A stretch of 64,000 nucleotides of DNA, taken from contig CALALQ010000304.1 in assembly GCA_937925595.1 (NCBI GenBank), positions 13,977 to 77,976 on the forward strand, given 5' to 3'. The notes beneath the pieces are model-generated. The model was not told where the DNA came from. It saw only the letters and a list, made by a program, of their open reading frames with translations, and did no database searches. The position numbers and the translations under genes are program-made. Origin of the DNA: an uncultured Demequina sp. Lineage in GTDB: Bacteria; Actinomycetota; Actinomycetes; Actinomycetales; Demequinaceae. Below, in pieces: positions 25,703-33,857 of the stretch; within the stretch, counting starts at the first letter, position 1; each line of letters starts with the position of its first letter.

Positions 25703-26530
25703 CTAGGGGCACCGCTCAAAGACGTAATCGGCCAACGCTGGGGTCACCAGATCTATGTCCCTGCGCACCGATTGGGGCGGCAGGGCGCCAGCGGCGCACA
25801 GCGACGCGTAGTCCTCGGCGGAGCCGTACTCGATGTCGAGCACGATGGCGTAAACCGCCTGGTAGACATCGCATTCTCGGTACTGGCCGCACTCCTCGGT
25901 GACCGCGAAGTCGAAGCCCGCCGCCGCTCCCTGCGTTACCAACTCTGCCGAGTTCTTCTGGGCGGTGGCGAGCCCTGCCGCGTGAGCGTCGGCGATGTAG
26001 AGGGCGGCGAGGGCGAGGTTGTCCGCAGCCGTGAGCGCGCCGCCGGAGCGCGTGAACGAGTCGAGGTTGTCGAACTCGACGGCGTCAAAGCCTGCCGCCG
26101 CGCAACCGTCGATCCGCACGCGCATCGCGGCGGCGATCGCCTCGCGGTTGGTGGGCGTGGAGGTGTCGAGGAGGAACTCGTCTGGCCAGCCGGGGTCGGC
26201 GACCGGGCCGTTGGCGTCCTCGAGGAGCAAGCCAGCCCAAGCCTCGGCCTCCCCCGGTTGGGACTGGAAGCCGTTGAGGTAGCACATGTTGTACAGCCCT
26301 GGCGCGGGGGTTTCTGTGCTGTCGCGAGCGACGATCGCGGTGCCCGCGGGCGGCTCGTAGGCGCCGCCCAGCTGATAGTCGAAGCCGCCGGTTGGTGGCA
26401 GGGCGATGGCCGCGCTCGCGGTGCCCGACGCCGTGGGCGAGGGGGTTGGCGACGGCTCGCTTGTAACGGGTTGCGGAGTGCAGCCAGCGGCGACTACCGC
26501 GAGTCCGAGTACCGCGAGGACAACGCGCAT
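25703..26530 (-). CDS. Glycoside hydrolase family 114-type secreted lipoprotein
   Basis: A 275-residue exported protein. The N-terminus MRVVLAVLGLAVVAAGC ends in a lipobox (VAAGC, Cys17), followed by a Ser/Pro/Thr linker. The rest has the endo-alpha-1,4-polygalactosaminidase (GH114) pattern: FDYQLGGAYEPPAG, YNMCYLNGFQSQ, GFDAVEFDNLDSF with the likely catalytic acid, and FDFAVTEECGQY. Such enzymes cut galactosaminogalactan-like or other polysaccharides at the cell surface. It is followed in the genome by nothing functionally linked, but two lipoprotein genes lie directly upstream on the same strand. Confidence 0.85.
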   Translation of the reverse strand: MRVVLAVLGLAVVAAGCTPQPVTSEPSPTPSPTASGTASAAIALPPTGGFDYQLGGAYEPPAGTAIVARDSTETPAPGLYNMCYLNGFQSQPGEAEAWAGLLLEDANGPVADPGWPDEFLLDTSTPTNREAIAAAMRVRIDGCAAAGFDAVEFDNLDSFTRSGGALTAADNLALAALYIADAHAAGLATAQKNSAELVTQGAAAGFDFAVTEECGQYRECDVYQAVYAIVLDIEYGSAEDYASLCAAGALPPQSVRRDIDLVTPALADYVFERCP

Positions 26531-26552
26531 GAGTCAAGTGTGGTGCGTGCGC

Positions 26553-26954
26553 CTAGCCGGTGACGTCCACGGTGCCGAGCTGGGCGTCGCCGTAGAGCAC
26601 GGTGAGGGTGCCGGTAGCGCCGTCCGGAATGAGTATCTCCGCTGTTGCCTCGCCCGTGTCGCTGACCTCCGCCAACGCAACTGCGATGGGCTCTGCGCTG
26701 CCCTCGGCCACGAGTTCGAACCGGACGCCGTCTCCGGGGGCGTTCGGGCCTTCGCCCTGGTCGTTGCAGGTGGTGAAGATGTTGCTCACGCTGATCTCGA
26801 GCGTGCTGCCCGCCTGCGCGGTAGGTGGGATGTCCGCCTCAGGCGCGGCACAGGCCGCCTCACCGCCTTGGCACCCAGCCACTGCAATGACGACGCCGGC
26901 GACGACTGCTGCTCGCAGCGTCGGGCCTATCAACCGCTGGTGAGGGCGTCGCAT
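26553..26954 (-). CDS. Small hypothetical lipoprotein, 133 residues
   Basis: Signal peptide and lipobox are clear from the ATG at 26954: a basic start (MRRPHQRLIG), a hydrophobic core and VAGC (Cys27). The mature part is a single beta-rich, Ig-like domain with two cysteines (CAAPEAD and TTCNDQG) and no recognisable enzyme motif. It overlaps the upstream lipoprotein gene by 25 bp, so they are co-transcribed. Function unknown. Confidence 0.7.
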   Translation of the reverse strand: MRRPHQRLIGPTLRAAVVAGVVIAVAGCQGGEAACAAPEADIPPTAQAGSTLEISVSNIFTTCNDQGEGPNAPGDGVRFELVAEGSAEPIAVALAEVSDTGEATAEILIPDGATGTLTVLYGDAQLGTVDVTG

Positions 26955-27409
26955 AGGGGAGTGTCCTCTCGCACCTCGCCAGCGACTGCGCACAGGCTCG
27001 CGTCGATGATCACCGTGACGGACGGCGACCATGCCTCGGCGACCGGGACCACGTAGGTCTCGACGTCGGCGATCAGCTGCGCGTTGGTGGGATCGCCCTT
27101 GATGCGGACGGTGATGGCGTCGGTGACGGGATCGTGGTCAACGCCGTAGACAAGGATCTTCTTGACCGCTGCAGCGAGCGTGATGCGGCGCTCGCTCGTG
27201 GTCTCCCACTCCTCGTCGGTGAGGGCGTCGGGGCGGGAGCCGCCTTGGTAGATCTTCTCGAACGGAGGAGGCTGATCGGGGAGGCGCGGGGCGGGGAGGG
27301 AGCCGGGCGTCTCGGCGAGGAACTCGCGGACTGCGCCGCAGCCCGACATGAGACCCGCTGCGAGCGCGAGGCCGAGTGTTGCCGTGATGGTCTTGCCGAG
27401 TCGAGACAT
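26930..27409 (-). CDS. Hypothetical lipoprotein, 159 residues
   Basis: From the ATG at 27409 the protein has a signal peptide ending in a lipobox (GLMSGC, Cys25). The exported domain includes RRITLAAAVKKILVYGVDHD and a Cys near the C-terminus (SLCAVAGEV). I do not recognise the family. The ATG is preferred over an upstream in-frame one because a GGGAGGGG ribosome-binding site precedes it. It is the first gene of a three-gene lipoprotein group running to 25703 and diverges from dinB. Confidence 0.68.
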   Translation of the reverse strand: MSRLGKTITATLGLALAAGLMSGCGAVREFLAETPGSLPAPRLPDQPPPFEKIYQGGSRPDALTDEEWETTSERRITLAAAVKKILVYGVDHDPVTDAITVRIKGDPTNAQLIADVETYVVPVAEAWSPSVTVIIDASLCAVAGEVREDTPLCDALTSG

Positions 27410-27553
27410 GTGCCCCTCCCTTGGTGAGCGCCGCATGGCGTCACTTTGAGTCTATTGAGGCACTCGGTTGCGCGCGCGGGTTCCACCGCTGGTCCCGTGT
27501 CCGCCGCGGGTGAGACGATTCCCCTACGGGCGCGTGAGGACAGGAGGTGCGCA

Positions 27554-28747
27554 GTGCGGGGCGAGGCGACGGTGCTCCACGCCGACCTTGACGCGTTCTA
27601 CGCCTCCGTTGAGCAGCGCGACAACCCTGCCTTGCGCGGCCGTCCGGTCATCGTTGGCGGCGGGGTCGTGGCCGCCGCAAGCTACGAGGCAAAGGTGCGC
27701 GGCGTGCGCACCGCGACTGGGCTGAAGGCCGCGCTCGCGGCCTGCCCCGAGGCCATCGTGGTCCCTCCCCGCATGGACGCCTACGCCGCGGCGAGCCGCG
27801 AGGTGTTCGCGATCTTCCGCGACACCACGCCGCACGTTGAGGGCCTGTCGATCGACGAAGCCTTCCTCGAGGTGGGCGGCCTGCGCCGCATCGCGGGCAC
27901 ACCCGAGCAGATTGCCGTGCGGCTCAAGCAGCGCGTACGCGAGGAAGTCGGCCTCGCGATCTCCATTGGCGTGGCGCGCACCAAGTTCTTGGCGAAGGTC
28001 GCGAGCGCGGTGAGCAAGCCGGACGGGCTTCTCATCGTGGAGCCCGACCGCGAGGAGGAGTTCCTCCATCCGCTTCCCGTTGAGCGGCTGTGGGGAGTGG
28101 GGCGCGTCACCGCGGAGAAACTCCGCTCGCGAGGCATTCACACGGTGGGGCAGCTCGCGGAGCTCGAGGCCGCGACCGCCGAGCAGATGCTCGGCAAGGC
28201 CGCCGGCGCCCACCTCCACGCGCTGTCGCGGCTGCGCGATCCGCGGCCCGTCGAGACCGCGAAGCGGCACAGTTCCATCGGCTCCCAACGCGCGCTCGGC
28301 AACCGCACCCGCACCTTCGCGGAGCTCGAACTGATCCTTACTCAGCTCGTTGACGGCCTCGCCAAGCGCCTTCGCGATCGCGGCTCCTCCTGCAGCACCG
28401 TGGTGCTGCGCCTGCGCTACGGCGACTACACCAAGGCCACACGCAACCGCACCCTCGCCGCTCCCACAGACCGCACCGAGGTCCTGCTCGGTGCCGCACA
28501 GGGATTGCTTGAGGGTGCCGCCCAGCAGATCGCGGACCGCGGCGTCACCCTTGTCGGCGTCTCCTTTGCACAGCTTGGAACGGCCGACGCTGTTCAGCCT
28601 GAGCTTCCGATCTGGCACGACGGCGCGCGGCTAGATACGGCCCTCGACGCCGTGCGCGACAAGTTCGGTTCTGCGGCGGTCACCCGGGCGGCGCTCATGG
28701 GCCGCGACCCGGGATGGTCTACGCCACGCCTGCCTGATCACGACTAG
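27554..28747 (+). CDS. dinB: DNA polymerase IV (DinB, Y-family)
   Basis: A 397-residue translesion DNA polymerase. The first catalytic Asp is in HADLDAFYASVEQRDNP near the N-terminus and the catalytic SIDEAFLEV follows at about residue 100. The thumb helix-hairpin-helix (LWGVGRVTAEKLRSRGI) and little finger domain complete the enzyme. The GTG at 27554 is chosen because AGGAGG lies 8 bp upstream; the frame is open to 27446 without Y-family sequence. I do not see a clear LexA site upstream. It overlaps the convergent surE by 4 bp. Confidence 0.95.
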   Translation: MRGEATVLHADLDAFYASVEQRDNPALRGRPVIVGGGVVAAASYEAKVRGVRTATGLKAALAACPEAIVVPPRMDAYAAASREVFAIFRDTTPHVEGLSIDEAFLEVGGLRRIAGTPEQIAVRLKQRVREEVGLAISIGVARTKFLAKVASAVSKPDGLLIVEPDREEEFLHPLPVERLWGVGRVTAEKLRSRGIHTVGQLAELEAATAEQMLGKAAGAHLHALSRLRDPRPVETAKRHSSIGSQRALGNRTRTFAELELILTQLVDGLAKRLRDRGSSCSTVVLRLRYGDYTKATRNRTLAAPTDRTEVLLGAAQGLLEGAAQQIADRGVTLVGVSFAQLGTADAVQPELPIWHDGARLDTALDAVRDKFGSAAVTRAALMGRDPGWSTPRLPDHD

Positions 28748-29565
28748 TCCTCGAGCCGCGACATCACCGTGCCAGCGGAGATCGCGAGCGAAGCGTCGGC
28801 CTGGCCCGCCAGTTCAACACGCGGCAGCTCCAACCCTGCATGATCCGCGACGGGTGCCCGCACTACCGTCCACGTCGCCCAGCCTCTGCTCAGCAAGTGG
28901 TGGTCAGCGTCGGGCTCCTCACCTGGCTCCACCAGGGCGTAGGTGAGGTCCACGAACCCCACGCCCTCCTCCTTGACCCGGGCCTGGACCGCACCAAAGC
29001 TCGCGAGCCCAGCCGAGCGGATGCCCCGCAAGTTCTCGAGCGGAGTGTCAGGCACGTTGACGTTGAGCACCCTGTCGCCAATGTCGGTCACGGTGAGCCA
29101 CGCCACCGCGTGATCGATGACCTCGCGAGTGGTGTCCCAGTGCTGAGGGTTGGCCGACGCTATGGAGACAGCCATCGACCTCACCCCGTGCGTCGCCGCA
29201 GAGAGCGCTGCACCTACCGTCCCCGAATGCAACACCGCGCGCCCGGTGTTGGCGCCGATGTTCACGCCGGAAAGCAGCATGTCGGGCGTGAACCCGAAGG
29301 CTCCGGAGGCGGCGACGAAGCCGATGAGTCCTGGCGCGGCTTTGACGCCGAACGCTCGCACGGACGTGTCGAGTCCCGGTGGTCGTGCGTCGATGAACAC
29401 GAGGTGGCCGTCGTCCTCATGCGCCATGAGTGAGGCGCTCGCTCCCGAGTACTGGTGATCGGGCGCGACCACGGTCACCTCGTGACCGGCGTCGAGAGCT
29501 GCGTGGGCGAGCACCGTCAGTCCGGGCGACTCGATGCCGTCGTCGTTGGTGACGAGCACCTGCAC
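28744..29565 (-). CDS. surE: 5'/3'-nucleotidase SurE
   Basis: A 273-residue metal-dependent nucleoside monophosphate phosphatase. The family start QVLVTNDDGIESPGL holds the metal-binding Asp pair (residues 8-9), and VVAPDHQYSGASASL and SGVNIGANTGRAVLHSGTVG are the other conserved blocks. It is 2 bp downstream of the PfkB kinase gene on the same strand, so the two are co-transcribed; a nucleoside/ribose kinase next to a nucleotidase suggests nucleotide salvage or turnover (inference). Confidence 0.94.
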   Translation of the reverse strand: MQVLVTNDDGIESPGLTVLAHAALDAGHEVTVVAPDHQYSGASASLMAHEDDGHLVFIDARPPGLDTSVRAFGVKAAPGLIGFVAASGAFGFTPDMLLSGVNIGANTGRAVLHSGTVGAALSAATHGVRSMAVSIASANPQHWDTTREVIDHAVAWLTVTDIGDRVLNVNVPDTPLENLRGIRSAGLASFGAVQARVKEEGVGFVDLTYALVEPGEEPDADHHLLSRGWATWTVVRAPVADHAGLELPRVELAGQADASLAISAGTVMSRLED

Positions 29566-29567
29566 GG

Positions 29568-30545
29568 TCAGTCCCCCTTACCCAGCACGTCGCCAACTTC
29601 AATCTGCTTGGCGAAGCGCTCGATGTGTTCCCGGCGGCCGGAGCCAAGGCCGTGTCGGGCCACATTGAGCGCACCCGCAGAGGCTCCAAGACGCACCGCC
29701 TCCACCACGTCGAGGCCCCGGGCGAGCCCAACGGCGATGCCAGCCGTCATGGAGTCGCCTGCGCCCTGGTGCATAACGGTCTGAATGTCGGGAGTCGTGA
29801 TCAGCCGCGCAGCCTCACCAGTCACGAGCAGCGCCGGGTCGGCCGCTCGCGAGATCATGACGGCATCGATCCCGTCTGCCACGAGCTTCTCGCCGGCCTT
29901 GCGCAAAGCATCGACTCCCTCGTCGCTCGCGAGCTCAGCATCGAGCACCTCTTCGTGGCTCATTTTGAGAACGGTGGGCGCCTGGGCGATTGCCGCGAGC
30001 GCGGCCTCGCCAGAGAGGTCCGCAACGACGGGCACCCCCGCCGCCCTAACGTCGGCCACCAGACGGGCGAAGAAGTCGGCAGGCACGAGCGAGGGCGGAT
30101 CCACGCCCGTGACCACGAGCACGTCCGAATCCAGTGCTTCGACGAGGGTCATCCCGTAGAGGTCGTCCAGCTCGTGTCGCCCCAGCGCGGGGCTGGGCAT
30201 ATCCGCCACGGTCGCTCGTTCATCGGAGCGCACCTCGACCACTGCAGCTCCCGTGCCCGCCTCGAGACTGGTATCCCTCACTGTGATGCCGTCGACGGTC
30301 AGGAGATGCCGCAGCGGCTCGCCAAACTCGCCTCCCAAAGGCGAGCACATGATCACTTCCGCCCCTAAGGCGGCGGCCATGCTGGCGACCCACGCCCCCT
30401 GGCCGCCAGCATGAAGATGAATCGCGGTGCGGCTGTCGGCACCGGAGTCCTCGTCGCCCGGCTCCTCGACGATCTCGACAGAGACGCTGGGTGCGGCAGC
30501 GAGCACAGTGACGCGCGGCTTCGCAGAAGGTGAGTGGCCTGCCAT
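29568..30545 (-). CDS. PfkB-family sugar kinase
   Basis: A 325-residue ribokinase-fold kinase. The N-terminal substrate region has HLHAGGQGAWVASMAAALGA, and the C-terminal signature HQGAGDSMTAG contains the anion hole and catalytic Asp. The features resemble 1-phosphofructokinase/tagatose-6-phosphate kinases more than ribokinase, but substrate is not fixed. It is translated with surE, 2 bp downstream. Confidence 0.88.
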   Translation of the reverse strand: MAGHSPSAKPRVTVLAAAPSVSVEIVEEPGDEDSGADSRTAIHLHAGGQGAWVASMAAALGAEVIMCSPLGGEFGEPLRHLLTVDGITVRDTSLEAGTGAAVVEVRSDERATVADMPSPALGRHELDDLYGMTLVEALDSDVLVVTGVDPPSLVPADFFARLVADVRAAGVPVVADLSGEAALAAIAQAPTVLKMSHEEVLDAELASDEGVDALRKAGEKLVADGIDAVMISRAADPALLVTGEAARLITTPDIQTVMHQGAGDSMTAGIAVGLARGLDVVEAVRLGASAGALNVARHGLGSGRREHIERFAKQIEVGDVLGKGD

Positions 30546-30628
30546 GTAGACGCGTATACCCAGCCGAAGGATGGCTCATGCCCCTGGTTGAGGCTGGCAC
30601 GCCATCCACGACGGCCACCCTCCCCGAT

Positions 30629-31318
30629 TCACTCCCTGATGGGTTCCGACGTAGCGCGTCGCACGAGCCAGGCTGCGGCGAACCCGCCGACTACCGCTCC
30701 GGCCACTTGTGCGGCGACAAACCACAGTGCAGACGTGGGGCCGATGCCGGCGAACGAATCGGTGAAGACGCGCGCAATGGTGACGGCGGGGTTGGCAAAA
30801 CTTGTCGAGGATGTGAACCAGTAGGCAGCACCGATATAGGCGCCCACGGCGGGTCCCACCCATGCGGCCCGGCCAGTGCGCGCCATCACCACGATCAGGC
30901 CCACCAGGCCAGCCGTCGCCACGACCTCGGCGAACACGGTGCCGACCGACGCGCGCGTGGCCGCGGACAGTGCGAACGGTTCCTCGAACATGGCCAGCGC
31001 CGCAAGGGTGCCGACGATTCCGCCACCCACCTGGGCTGCGACATATACCGCTTGGGTGCGTCCTGGTGCGCGTTCGACCGTGCGGGAGTTGACGAGCGTG
31101 ACCACGGGGTTCAAGTGAGCGCCGGAGAGCGGTTGAAGGACGACGATGAGCACCGCGAGACCGAGCGCGGTGGCGAGGGAGTTCTGGAGCAGCTGCAGTC
31201 CCACGTCCGCGGGGGAGAGGCGGGACGCGGCAATCCCAGAGCCGACGACGACGGCAACCAGGCCAGCGGTGCCAAGAAACTCGGCGACGGCGCGACGGGG
31301 CAGAGAGGGAGCATTCAT
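30629..31318 (-). CDS. Aquaporin-family (MIP) channel of the arsenic cassette
   Basis: A 229-residue channel with six hydrophobic segments. The two half-helix motifs are HLNPVVT (NPV variant, about residue 68) and FANPAVT (about residue 180). It diverges by 52 bp from an ArsR-type regulator and arsenate reductases. In Sinorhizobium meliloti (established), an aquaglyceroporin AqpS replaces an arsenite pump and lets arsenite formed by ArsC leave the cell; the same logic fits here. The ATG at 31318 is chosen; the open extension upstream crosses the regulator gene. Confidence 0.88.
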   Translation of the reverse strand: MNAPSLPRRAVAEFLGTAGLVAVVVGSGIAASRLSPADVGLQLLQNSLATALGLAVLIVVLQPLSGAHLNPVVTLVNSRTVERAPGRTQAVYVAAQVGGGIVGTLAALAMFEEPFALSAATRASVGTVFAEVVATAGLVGLIVVMARTGRAAWVGPAVGAYIGAAYWFTSSTSFANPAVTIARVFTDSFAGIGPTSALWFVAAQVAGAVVGGFAAAWLVRRATSEPIRE

Positions 31319-31351
31319 AGTGGACGCATCTTGACAGGAGGCAGAACAGTC

Positions 31352-31365
31352 AGTCAATATTGACT
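31352..31365. promoter_or_regulatory. ArsR operator: perfect palindrome in the divergent promoter
   Basis: AGTCAATATTGACT is a perfect 14-bp palindrome, 5 bp before the regulator ATG. It overlaps a possible forward promoter (TTGACA at 31331 with CAATAT at 31355) and the -35 of a possible reverse promoter (TTGACT, then CAAGAT near 31336). Binding would therefore shut both directions. Confidence 0.75.
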
Positions 31366-31370
31366 CAATC

Positions 31371-32051
31371 ATGGTTGAGCAACTGGATCTCGAGGCACGG
31401 GCCGCACGCCACGCCGCCCTCGCCGACTCCACCCGTCTGCGCATCGTCGACCTGCTCCAACTGGGAGACGCTTCCCCGGCACTGATGCAGCGTCACTTGG
31501 GCGTGACATCGAACCTGCTGGCGCACCATCTGAGCCACCTTGAGGACGCGGGCATCATCGCCCGCCACCGATCCGAAGGCGACCGCCGCCGCACCTACAT
31601 CAGCCTCGTGCCTGGAGTCCTCGACTTTCTGGGCACCCCACCCACTTTGACCGCCACGCGCGTCGTCTTTGTGTGCACCGGCAACTCTGCGCGCTCGCAA
31701 CTCGCGGCCGCGCTCTGGGGCCAGGCCAGCGTCGTCCCTGCTGCGTCCGGCGGAACCCACCCCGCAACCGGGGTAGCACCGGGAGCCGTCGCCGTCGCCG
31801 CACGCAACGGCCTGTCTCTCGCGGACGCACGGCCTCGCCGCGTAGCGGAGGTAGTCACTGGGGGAGAGCTCGTGGTCACGGTGTGCGACTCGGCCTTTGA
31901 GGAACTGCGCGACGACGCCCGTCTCCATTGGTCCATCAGCGACCCCGTAGCCGTCGGATCCCAGCGGGCCTTCGACGAAGCCTTTGCCCAGATTGCATCC
32001 CGGATCGAGCAACTAGCCCCACACGTCGTCCAGGAAGGGACACCCGCATGA
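31371..32051 (+). CDS. arsR: Fusion of ArsR-family repressor and low-molecular-weight phosphatase/arsenate reductase-like domain
   Basis: A 226-residue two-domain protein. Residues ~10-85 form an ArsR winged helix (ALADSTRLRIVDLLQLGDAS, LGVTSNLLAHHLSHLEDAGI, then the wing RHRSEGDRRRTYISL). Residues ~96-220 are a low-molecular-weight tyrosine phosphatase fold with the C-x5-R loop CTGNSAR (Cys102-Arg108) and a WSISDP general-acid loop. No Cys pair is obvious in the DNA-binding helix for classical arsenite sensing, so sensing may work through the phosphatase domain (inference). It overlaps arsC by 4 bp, and a palindrome lies in its promoter. Such fusions occur in actinobacteria. Confidence 0.9.
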   Translation: MVEQLDLEARAARHAALADSTRLRIVDLLQLGDASPALMQRHLGVTSNLLAHHLSHLEDAGIIARHRSEGDRRRTYISLVPGVLDFLGTPPTLTATRVVFVCTGNSARSQLAAALWGQASVVPAASGGTHPATGVAPGAVAVAARNGLSLADARPRRVAEVVTGGELVVTVCDSAFEELRDDARLHWSISDPVAVGSQRAFDEAFAQIASRIEQLAPHVVQEGTPA

Positions 32052-32692
32052 CCACCGAGCAGACCCCCAGCATCGCCACCCACTTCGAGCGCGACCTTGA
32101 GGAGATCGCCAACGGGCTTCATCACGAATTCGCGGGGTTCGCGCCGGAGTTCATCGCGGGTGTGGTGCGCTCGTCCTACGACGAACTTGCTGCACGCGCG
32201 ACGGTCACGACCTTCGTGCCCGCACTCACCGAGCGCTTCGCGCGCCAACGCTTGACCGCATTGGACAAGATCGAAGGCGAGGGCACCACAGTGCCGACAG
32301 TCCTCTTCTTGTGCGTCCACAACGCGGGACGCTCGCAGATGGCACTCGGGTTCTTCGAGCACCACGCAAAGGGCCGCGCCGTCGCCTGGTCTGGCGGCTC
32401 CGAGCCGGGCTCCGCCGTCAATCCGTCCGCAGTCGCGGTCATGGCCGAACGCGGCATCGACATCTCTGGCGCGTATCCCAAGCCCTGGACTACAGAGATC
32501 CTGCGCGCGGCGGATGTGGTGGTCACTATGGGATGTGGCGACACCTGCCCCTACTACCCCGGCAAGCGCTACGAGGACTGGCTGCTCGAGGACCCGGCTG
32601 GCCAGGGCGTCGAGGCCGTGCGTCCCATCCGCGACGATATTGAGCGCCGCGTCCTGGACCTGCTGGAGTCATTGGGCGTCAAGGCTCGCTAG
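32048..32692 (+). CDS. arsC: Arsenate reductase ArsC (LMW-phosphatase type with N-terminal helical domain)
   Basis: Reduces arsenate to arsenite in the cytoplasm; in actinobacteria often with mycothiol. The 214-residue protein has an N-terminal three-helix region (about residues 12-75) and a phosphatase-fold domain with the C-x5-R loop CVHNAGR (Cys89-Arg95), the MGCGDTCP cysteine segment and LEDPAG. The ATG at 32048 overlaps the preceding fusion gene by 4 bp. The gene ends 14 bp inside the convergent small membrane protein. No arsenite pump (ArsB/Acr3) is nearby, so product export would rest on the aquaporin. Confidence 0.93.
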   Translation: MTTEQTPSIATHFERDLEEIANGLHHEFAGFAPEFIAGVVRSSYDELAARATVTTFVPALTERFARQRLTALDKIEGEGTTVPTVLFLCVHNAGRSQMALGFFEHHAKGRAVAWSGGSEPGSAVNPSAVAVMAERGIDISGAYPKPWTTEILRAADVVVTMGCGDTCPYYPGKRYEDWLLEDPAGQGVEAVRPIRDDIERRVLDLLESLGVKAR

Positions 32693-32966
32693 TCGAGGGA
32701 AGGTGCGACGCGCGCGGGTGGCTGCCCGACTGGATCCGGCGGACGAGCGCAACGAGCCCCGTTCCGATCGCGATGCCGATAGCCGTATTCGCCACGGCCA
32801 ACGCGAACCCAAGCAAGGCGGACGCCATGGATCCGTCCACACCCAGCGCCACATACGCGGCCCAGCCCACTGCGGCTACGAGCGTCACTGCCGCCTTGTG
32901 TCGAAGCCGCAGCGCAGGGATGAAACCCAGAACTAGGCCCAGAGCCAGCAGAGTCGGGATCATCAC
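32679..32966 (-). CDS. Small membrane protein, 95 residues
   Basis: A hypothetical inner-membrane protein with two or three hydrophobic segments (LLALGLVLGFIPAL, AVTLVAAVGWAAYVALGV, IGIAIGTGLVALV) and a basic C-terminal tail. No family recognised. It converges on arsC and overlaps its last 14 bp. The start may be either of the two adjacent ATGs at 32966/32963. Confidence 0.55.
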   Translation of the reverse strand: MMIPTLLALGLVLGFIPALRLRHKAAVTLVAAVGWAAYVALGVDGSMASALLGFALAVANTAIGIAIGTGLVALVRRIQSGSHPRASHLPSTSEP

Positions 32967-32984
32967 GTGTCCTCTCCGTCGTGT

Positions 32985-33418
32985 TCAGACGGCACGGCCA
33001 ACTGCGTCAACCATTGCGTTGCCCAAAGCGGTGAGGGGGAGACGATGGGTGCCGGCCACGACGTGGGCGAAGTCCACATCGGCCAGGGTGAAGATCACGT
33101 CGTGATGCGCCGCCGCATGTGTCGCCGAGCGGGGTTTGTAGGCTTGTCTCGCGAGGCACTCGATCTGCCGCTCCGTGCCGGCCAGTGGGTGGCCTTCGGG
33201 TACTCGTTGTCGAGTGCGGCGAACTTGAGGGTGTGCCTAACGATCCCGCAGGGCCCACCCACCGATAGCGTCAGCAAATCCTGCAGGGTTCTTGGTGCGG
33301 CCAACGAGTCGAGCACGGTGCGCGGCTGCTCGAACTCGACCCGCAGGCGAGGTTCGTCGTGAAGCACCGCTTCGTGCCGGCTGGGAGTCAGGGAAACGTT
33401 AGGTACCCCGTAGGTGAA
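32985..33418 (-). pseudogene. Decayed gene fragment resembling the N-terminal domain of ApeA-like HEPN proteins
   Basis: Two minus-strand frames join into one interrupted protein. The upstream part reads NVSLTPSRHEAVLHDEPRLR and continues with EFEQPRTVLDSLAAPRTLQD and LLTLSVGGPCGIVRHTLKF. The downstream part, in another frame, reads AGTERQIECLARQAYKPRSA, then HHDVIFTLADVDFAHVVAG, and stops at 32985. From memory this order (RLRVEFEQPRT, then HDVIFTLADVDF) fits the N-terminal domain of ApeA-like abortive-infection proteins. The start is lost at the junction with the recombinase fragment, there is a frameshift around 33130-33190, and the HEPN RNase half is missing. Family assignment is moderate. 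Confidence 0.55.
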
Positions 33419-33857
33419 TGTCCGGGGCCTTCAGGCGGCTCGCCCATCCGTGGTGGCGAAACTTGATCGGCTGGCGAGATCCGTCCGGCATGCCTCGGCG
33501 ATCATCGACGATGCCATCGCCAAGGGCTGGTCCCTCGTCGTCCTGGACAACGCGCTTGACCTCACGACTCCGGGAGGCCGGGCGATGGCCAACATGCTCG
33601 CCACGTTCGCAGAACTGGAGCGTGACCTGATCTCGTCCCGGACAAAGGACGCGCTCGCGGCTCGCAAGGCACGCGGTCTCAACAACGGCCGCACGACCGC
33701 CATCCCCGCTGGGGTGCTGCGCCGGATCGTGACCTCTCGCAATGCCGGTGCCCCGTTCTCGAGGATCGCGCGCGAGCTCACTGCCGAGGGAGTGTTGTCG
33801 CCCACCGGGCTACCCACCTGGCAGGAGTCCACAGTCCGTCGCGCGTATGGGTCTGCT
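33414..33857 (+). pseudogene. Serine recombinase, 5'-truncated remnant
   Basis: The frame encodes the second half of a resolvase/invertase catalytic domain (VVAKLDRLARSVRHASAII, DLTTPGGRAMANMLATFAEL, ERDLISSRTKDALAARKARG) and the C-terminal helix-turn-helix (SRNAGAPFSRIARELTAEGV, then WQESTVRRAYGS). The first ~60 residues, with the catalytic serine, are missing, so it cannot recombine DNA. It runs without a stop into the tyrosine integrase that begins at 33858. The lost end abuts the decayed ApeA-like gene. Confidence 0.82.

Noticed and set aside
27446..27553. Upstream extension of dinB
   Set aside because: The 36 extra codons lack Y-family sequence, and a strong AGGAGG site precedes the internal GTG at 27554.
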